A DNA stretch of 64,000 nucleotides from Korobacter sp036501185 (GTDB taxonomy: Bacteria > Acidobacteriota > Terriglobia > Terriglobales > Acidobacteriaceae), in the NCBI GenBank assembly GCA_036501185.1, contig DASYAU010000164.1, positions 1-64,000 on the forward strand, read 5' to 3'. Within the stretch, counting starts at the first letter, position 1; each line of letters opens with the position of its first letter. Under the pieces are notes generated by a model that did no database searches, had not been told where the DNA came from, and saw only the letters and a program-made list of their open reading frames with translations. The translations under genes were made by a program, and so were the position numbers. Below are positions 59,984 to 64,000 of the stretch, piece by piece.

Positions 59984-60802
59984 ATGTCGTCGAGTAACCC
60001 AGCACAACCCCCGAGCCGCGCGAAGTTCGGTCTCTACGAAGCGGATTTCGCTGCTGGAGAGCTACGCAAGAACGGCAATAAGCTGCGTCTCCAGGAGCAG
60101 CCGTTCCAGGTGCTGGCGAGGCTACTCGACCGCGCCGGGCAAGTGGTGACGCGCGAAGAGCTTCGTGAACAGCTCTGGGCTGCCGATACCTTCGTGGACT
60201 TCGACCACAGCCTGAACACGGCCATCAACAAACTACGCGACGTGCTCGGAGATACGGCGGCGAATCCGCGGTTCATCGAAACTCTGCCTCGCCGCGGTTA
60301 TCGGTTCATTGCGCCTGTGGAATGGAACGAGCCTCCGTCTGCACCGGCCGCGGCCATAGCGCAAGCCCAACCGCAACAAGATCACGAGCTCCCCCACGGC
60401 GACCACCGCGTCACACGCGCGCTCTTCGGTTTGCTGCAACTCATGTACTTAATCTTCTATGGGTGCGCGCTGGGGCAGCTCGATGAAATCGCCAACATCG
60501 CCGAAGCCAATTTCCATCTGCCAGGCGGGAAGATCGAAGCGCTCGTGCTGGTGACAGCGCTGATAGGAATTGCGTTGCGCCTCTATACCCTTTCGGCGAC
60601 CGGCTTCAATTACCATCTGCTCGCCGAAAAGTTCCGCAAACTGCTGCCGCTGGTGTATCTCCTCGATTTGACCTGGGCGTTCTCGCCATTCCTGCTCGCG
60701 CCTCGGATAGGCCTCGGGCTGGCGTTCGCATCGTTCGCGGCATTGCTCTACTCGCCGTTTGCGCAGCGCGTGCTCGTGGTGATCACCTGGGCCGAAAAAT
60801 AA
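59984..60802 (+). CDS. Membrane-anchored winged-helix regulator (CadC-like)
   Basis: 272 residues. An OmpR/CadC-type DNA-binding domain covers about 10-112: FGLYEADFAAGELRKNGNKLRLQEQPFQVLARLLDRAG, read here in part as LRLQEQPFQVLARLLDR, VVTREELREQLWAADTF and RRGYRFIAPVEW. Instead of the usual sensor domain it has four hydrophobic segments (residues about 145-272). This architecture would place the DNA-binding domain at the inner membrane. It converges on the TonB-like gene with no bases between the stops. Confidence 0.85.
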   Translation: MSSSNPAQPPSRAKFGLYEADFAAGELRKNGNKLRLQEQPFQVLARLLDRAGQVVTREELREQLWAADTFVDFDHSLNTAINKLRDVLGDTAANPRFIETLPRRGYRFIAPVEWNEPPSAPAAAIAQAQPQQDHELPHGDHRVTRALFGLLQLMYLIFYGCALGQLDEIANIAEANFHLPGGKIEALVLVTALIGIALRLYTLSATGFNYHLLAEKFRKLLPLVYLLDLTWAFSPFLLAPRIGLGLAFASFAALLYSPFAQRVLVVITWAEK

Positions 60803-61909
60803 TTACTGGCCGAGATCTTCTTTGCTGGGGTTGTAGAGGAAGTAGCAACGCAATCCGAGATATGCTCCGTGGAACTCTTTCGGCAGCGGCGGGAAGGGGT
60901 TCGACGCTGAGATGCCGCCCCACGCGGCGCGATCGAGGGCGACGTCGCCGGAAGGCAGGAAGACCTTCATGCCCTGCACCTTGCCATCGGGCATGATGTA
61001 GAACTCGATCATCACCTTGCCGGTTTTGCGGAGTGGCGGATAGACCGACTCCGGCATCTCCGTATACCAGTTGGTCTCGATCGTCTGCTTGATGCGCGCC
61101 AGGTAGGGGCCAAAGTCTACGCCCTGCGTATCGGTGATGATCTGCATGGCGTCGCGCACTTGGCCGGATGATGGTCCGCGGCCCAAGCCCATGCCACCGC
61201 CCATGATCGGACGGCCGGCGGATCCTGCAGTTGCGCGGGCTGCTTCCTGGATTGCCGATTCAGCTGATCTGGCTGCCTGGCCGAAGGTTGGAGTCGCCCT
61301 GGGCATCACCATCTTCGGCTGTTCCGACGGGACTTCAAACTGCGGGGACGTGTTCGCCGCCATCTGCTGGCCCCTCTGCGTCGAGGGACTCTGTTGTGGC
61401 GCTTGCTGCGGAGCTTGCTGCGCCATCTGCGGAGCACTCGGACGGCTCGGGTTCGGTGCCGGACGCGCCGGCGGTCCCGGCGGCATTTGATCGAGCAGGC
61501 GACGCATCTGCTCCTGCGTCGGGCTCTTCGAGGTCGCGATGCGATCTTTGTCGGAGATGACGTTGGTCTTCGGCTTCTGAACAAGCTTCTGCGCGTCCGG
61601 CGGCAGCACAAGGAAGGTGGTGTCCTTGTTGTCCATGTTCAGGTTGACGGGTTTAACCGGATGGGCCCAGCTGGGAATGAGCTTCGGACTCAGCGCGAGC
61701 AGAATCGCAACCACCAGGTGGGCGATGACGGAGATCCACGCGGCCTCGCGAATGCGGGCGCGCGCCAGCTCGTCGCGCAGCTCCATGAGCACAACAGGAG
61801 TGAACGCCTCTTCCGGGAAGGGGCTGTTGTTCTCGCTCGAGCGAGCAACCTCCTCGAAATGACGAGTCTGTTCCTCTTCTTTGTTGGGCGTGATCTGCAG
61901 TATGGCCAT
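60803..61909 (-). CDS. TonB-like protein with C-terminal TonB domain
   Basis: 368 residues. One N-terminal helix (AAWISVIAHLVVAILLAL) follows a cytosolic acidic start. A long Pro/Gln/Arg-rich periplasmic spacer includes QMPPGPPARPAPNPSRP and the Gln-rich QQAPQQAPQQ. The C-terminal TonB domain contains VDFGPYLARIKQTIETNW, then VMIEFYIMPDGKVQGMKVF and the terminal LPKEFHGAYLGLRCYFLY. It should connect the inner-membrane motor to outer-membrane receptors or act as an AgmX-type protein; no exbBD genes are adjacent. Confidence 0.8.
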   Translation of the reverse strand: MAILQITPNKEEEQTRHFEEVARSSENNSPFPEEAFTPVVLMELRDELARARIREAAWISVIAHLVVAILLALSPKLIPSWAHPVKPVNLNMDNKDTTFLVLPPDAQKLVQKPKTNVISDKDRIATSKSPTQEQMRRLLDQMPPGPPARPAPNPSRPSAPQMAQQAPQQAPQQSPSTQRGQQMAANTSPQFEVPSEQPKMVMPRATPTFGQAARSAESAIQEAARATAGSAGRPIMGGGMGLGRGPSSGQVRDAMQIITDTQGVDFGPYLARIKQTIETNWYTEMPESVYPPLRKTGKVMIEFYIMPDGKVQGMKVFLPSGDVALDRAAWGGISASNPFPPLPKEFHGAYLGLRCYFLYNPSKEDLGQ

Positions 61910-62245
61910 GCTTTGTTCGGGGGCCCGTAACCGTAACTACATTATTCTTGAGGATACGGTATTTAGACGGATTCCGGAGTTGCTGGATACGGGTTTTCGG
62001 CCATCCGCAGAAATCTTTACAAAGCCCACGTTGTACTCACTATTTTCGCACCAATTACGCCTCACCGCACCCCACGGAAGGGTAGGAACTTGGGTGTTCA
62101 CCTGCGCTTTTCGTGGTACTACGACGTTTTTTGAGCAAATTAGTGGTCCGAAAATGACCCTGAGCACCGAATTTGGAACAGCATGCAAATTTGTGCTCTG
62201 GGCTCTCTGGCGCTTCCTGAACCGTGATTTACACTGGCGTTCGCC
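61910..62245. other. Divergent intergenic region between TonB-like and lpxI
   Basis: 336 bp without a credible gene; overlapping frames on both strands (61881-62282 and 61937-62503) have no ribosome sites or recognisable sequence. It must hold promoters of both genes. TACACT at 62230-62235 could be the lpxI -10 box, but there is no good -35. No strong palindrome. Confidence 0.5.
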
Positions 62246-63151
62246 ATGCCAGAGCGCAACTTCCCCAAACGACTTGGATTGATTGCCGGAAATGGCAAGT
62301 TTCCGATCCTCGTCCTCGATGCGGCGCGCGCACATGGCGCTGAAGTCATTGTGGCGGCGATCAAGGAAGAGACGTTTCCGGAAATCGAGCAGCACGGCGC
62401 CACCGCGCTCCACTGGATGTCGCTCGGCGAACTCAGTAAATTGATAGACACTTTCCACAAGGAAGGCGTGACCGAGGCCATCATGGCCGGGCAGGTGAAG
62501 CATAAGCAGATCTTCAGCGCCATACGTCCTGACTGGAAGTTGGCGAAGTTGCTGATGTCGTTGGGCACGCGCAATACCGATTCGCTGATTGGCGGTGTAG
62601 CCAAGGTGTTGGCCGACGAAGGCATCACGCTGCTGGATTCGACTTCGCTACTGGAGCCACTGCTCGCGAAAGAGGGCGTCCTTACCTCGCGGCAACCGAC
62701 TGACCAGGAGCTGACGAACATTACGTATGGGCGTGCGGTGGCCCAGCATCTTTCGCGGTTCGATATCGGGCAGACGGTGGTGATTGCCGAAGCTGCATGT
62801 GTTGCGGTGGAAGCGATGGAGGGCACTGACGCGACGATCCTGCGCGCGGGGGAACTGCTGTCGTCACCTTCTCTGGGCGAGAAGCCCTCAACGCTCGGCC
62901 GCGAGCTCACGGTGGTGAAAGTGGCCAAGCCTAATCAGGACATGCGCTTCGACGTGCCGGTGATCGGTTTGCGCACCATTGAGTCAATGAAAACCGCGAA
63001 TGCTACGTGTCTGGCCCTGGATGCGGGAAAATGTTTGCTGCTGGATGGGTCGGCGATTGTCGATGCGGCCAATGCGGCCGGAATTTGCATTGTGGCGGAG
63101 ACGCCGACTGCGGTACATCACGCGCAGCATGTGGAGCTGCCGAAGATCTAG
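62246..63151 (+). CDS. lpxI: UDP-2,3-diacylglucosamine pyrophosphatase LpxI
   Basis: 301 residues; removes UMP from UDP-2,3-diacylglucosamine to give lipid X in lipid A synthesis. Family segments are LGLIAGNGKFPILVLDAARAHG, IMAGQVKHKQIF, DWKLAKLLMSLGTRNTDSLIGG and ADEGITLLDSTSLLEPLLA at the interface of the two LpxI domains, followed by QTVVIAEAACVAVEAMEGTD and GTDATILRAGEL. LpxI replaces LpxH in many bacteria. It shows that this organism makes LPS and has an outer membrane. purE follows 63 bp downstream. Confidence 0.93.
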   Translation: MPERNFPKRLGLIAGNGKFPILVLDAARAHGAEVIVAAIKEETFPEIEQHGATALHWMSLGELSKLIDTFHKEGVTEAIMAGQVKHKQIFSAIRPDWKLAKLLMSLGTRNTDSLIGGVAKVLADEGITLLDSTSLLEPLLAKEGVLTSRQPTDQELTNITYGRAVAQHLSRFDIGQTVVIAEAACVAVEAMEGTDATILRAGELLSSPSLGEKPSTLGRELTVVKVAKPNQDMRFDVPVIGLRTIESMKTANATCLALDAGKCLLLDGSAIVDAANAAGICIVAETPTAVHHAQHVELPKI

Positions 63152-63214
63152 CGTCTCATTTACAATCGTTCTATCTGCTCGCAGTTCCCCAATATTTTCA
63201 AGCTAGAGGTCCTT

Positions 63215-63724
63215 ATGTCTGAGAAAGTTCTTGTGTCCATCGTTATGGGCAGCGACTCCGACCTGGAGATCATGAATGAAGCCGCGAAGGCGCTCGATGG
63301 CTTCGGCATTCCCTACGAAATCGACATCACCTCCGCGCATCGCTCGCCAGCGCGTACCAGCGAATACTCGCGCGCACTGGTTTCTCGCGGCGTGAAAGTT
63401 GTGATCGCCGGCGCGGGCGGCGCCGCTCACCTGGCGGGAGTAATCGCCGCTGAGACCACATTGCCGGTGATCGCCGTGCCCATTCCATCCACACCGCTGG
63501 CAGGCTTGGATTCGCTGCTCGCCATGGTGCAGATGCCCGCGGGTATTCCGTGCGCTACCGTCGCCATCGGCAAGGCAGGTGCAACCAATGCCGGCATCCT
63601 CGCGGCGCAGATCATCGGCACCGCCGACGGCGACGTCGCCAAGAAGCTGGTTGCGCACAAGGAGAAGCTCGCCAAGGGCGTAGAGGAGAAGTCGAAGAAA
63701 CTGCGCGAATCGCGCAACAAGTAG
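63215..63724 (+). CDS. purE: N5-carboxyaminoimidazole ribonucleotide mutase PurE
   Basis: 169 residues, class I PurE. The signature is IVMGSDSDLEIMNEAAKAL, followed by DITSAHRSPARTSEYS and GAGGAAHLAGVIAAET, which form the CAIR-binding pocket (SDSD and AHRSP). It works with purK, which is not in the window. A TACAAT -10-like box (63161-63166) lies between lpxI and purE, so it may have its own promoter. A terminator follows. Confidence 0.96.
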   Translation: MSEKVLVSIVMGSDSDLEIMNEAAKALDGFGIPYEIDITSAHRSPARTSEYSRALVSRGVKVVIAGAGGAAHLAGVIAAETTLPVIAVPIPSTPLAGLDSLLAMVQMPAGIPCATVAIGKAGATNAGILAAQIIGTADGDVAKKLVAHKEKLAKGVEEKSKKLRESRNK

Positions 63725-63746
63725 CGTGCGGCAGGACAAAGCGAAC

Positions 63747-63779
63747 AAGGCAGCCACTCTCGGCTGCCTTAGTCTTTTA
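63747..63779 (+). terminator. Terminator of purE
   Basis: AAGGCAGCC-ACTCTC-GGCTGCCTT followed by AGTCTTTTA. The T run is interrupted, so strength is moderate. It lies just before the converging gene at the right edge. Confidence 0.7.
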
Positions 63780-63780
63780 T

Positions 63781-64000
63781 TTATTCCGACGCCGCTTTCG
63801 AGAAGAGGACTGGACCTGCAAGGTCCCAGTCGTGGAAGTTGTAATCGATGGCCCGCTCCAGGTAGAAACGCACTTCGCCCTTGCACACGCGGCACGCGGG
63901 AAGAATGTCGCCGTTGATAGCGAGCACTTCGTGATCGTCGCGATGATGCGCGTGCACAACGCGGTATACACCACTTACCGCAATGGTTTCTCCAGGTGCC
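63781..64000 (-). CDS. Hypothetical protein, 5' end cut by the window edge
   Basis: An open minus-strand frame enters from the right edge and stops at TAA (63781-63783). The 73 visible codons read APGETIAVSGVYRVVHAHHR, DDHEVLAINGDILPACRVCK and GEVRFYLERAIDYNFHDWD, with a CxxC pair (ACRVCKG). A short zinc-ribbon-like or rubredoxin-like role is possible but unproven. The frame converges on purE and its terminator. The competing short frame 63777-63974 in another reading phase is basic and Ser/Thr-rich and is rejected. Confidence 0.55.
   Translation of the reverse strand, partial: APGETIAVSGVYRVVHAHHRDDHEVLAINGDILPACRVCKGEVRFYLERAIDYNFHDWDLAGPVLFSKAASE

Noticed and set aside
61937..62928. Minus-strand frames over the lpxI region
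   Set aside because: lpxI is well supported on the plus strand and these frames are antisense with no domain.
1..64000. tRNA genes, including tRNA(Sec) near selB
   Set aside because: No cloverleaf with GTTCRANNC-type T-arm and acceptor pairing was seen in the intergenic regions.

Overview
This 64-kb window is a gene-dense, GC-rich (roughly 60%) chromosomal segment of a Gram-negative bacterium, most likely an acidobacterium of the Koribacter/Terriglobus type (Terriglobia). That placement is an inference. It rests on a PadR regulator next to a very large FtsX-type permease of the 'acidobacterial duplicated orphan permease' (ADOP) form, a stand-alone GWxTD-domain protein, a CadC-like winged-helix protein carrying membrane helices, very large TPR proteins, an LpxI-type lipid A enzyme (so an LPS outer membrane) and the protein sequences in general. 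I see no rRNA, tRNA, CRISPR array, insertion sequence or prophage.

Layout. 1-4.6 kb: an unknown gene cut by the left edge, then purF and purL on the minus strand, separated by a cluster of palindromes. 4.7-10.3 kb: an exported beta-propeller protein, a mazEF-type toxin-antitoxin pair with a palindromic operator, selB, a small membrane protein and trmFO, whose 3' end runs into a dispersed repeat. 10.3-13.5 kb: two repeat copies, then padR and a frameshifted ADOP permease. 13.6-31 kb: a large envelope/exopolysaccharide-like locus. On the minus strand, from upstream to downstream, it has a 1,400-residue TPR plus outer-membrane-barrel protein, a GT4 glycosyltransferase, a nucleotidyltransferase/left-handed-beta-helix protein, a STAS protein lacking the usual phospho-serine, a Wzx/MATE-like flippase, a ParB-fold-like protein, a Gln/Pro-rich exported protein and a thymidylate-kinase-like P-loop kinase. 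Divergently, on the plus strand, come a GT-C-like membrane protein, three translationally coupled exported proteins and a second TPR protein.

31-41 kb: arginase, asnS, a sugar-phosphate isomerase-like protein, gamma-glutamyltransferase, an unknown exported protein, an M20 peptidase, a small membrane protein, a dNTPase and ddl. 41-49 kb: a DUF4097 exported protein, pirin and YceI divergent from a tetR-hlyD-ABC-permease efflux operon, then a single-pass protein and a GWxTD protein. 49-64 kb: fabD, a small unknown protein, pyrR-pyrB, a zinc-ribbon membrane protein, a lipoprotein, a GH3 glycosidase, miaA with a small upstream open frame, two coupled DUF2157-type membrane proteins, an exported amidohydrolase, a membrane winged-helix regulator, a TonB-like protein, lpxI, purE and an unknown gene cut by the right edge.

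How the genes work together. Purine synthesis genes (purF, purL, purE) are dispersed rather than in one operon, and pyrR-pyrB form a pyrimidine pair. selB implies selenoprotein synthesis elsewhere in the genome, while trmFO, miaA and asnS serve tRNA. The most coherent and least explained unit is the divergent 13.6-28.7 kb locus, which looks like a surface-polysaccharide assembly and export system of a non-standard type. Most intergenic regions hold short GC-rich hairpins, several ending in a GATACA-like tail, that look like a REP-type repeat family of this genome.
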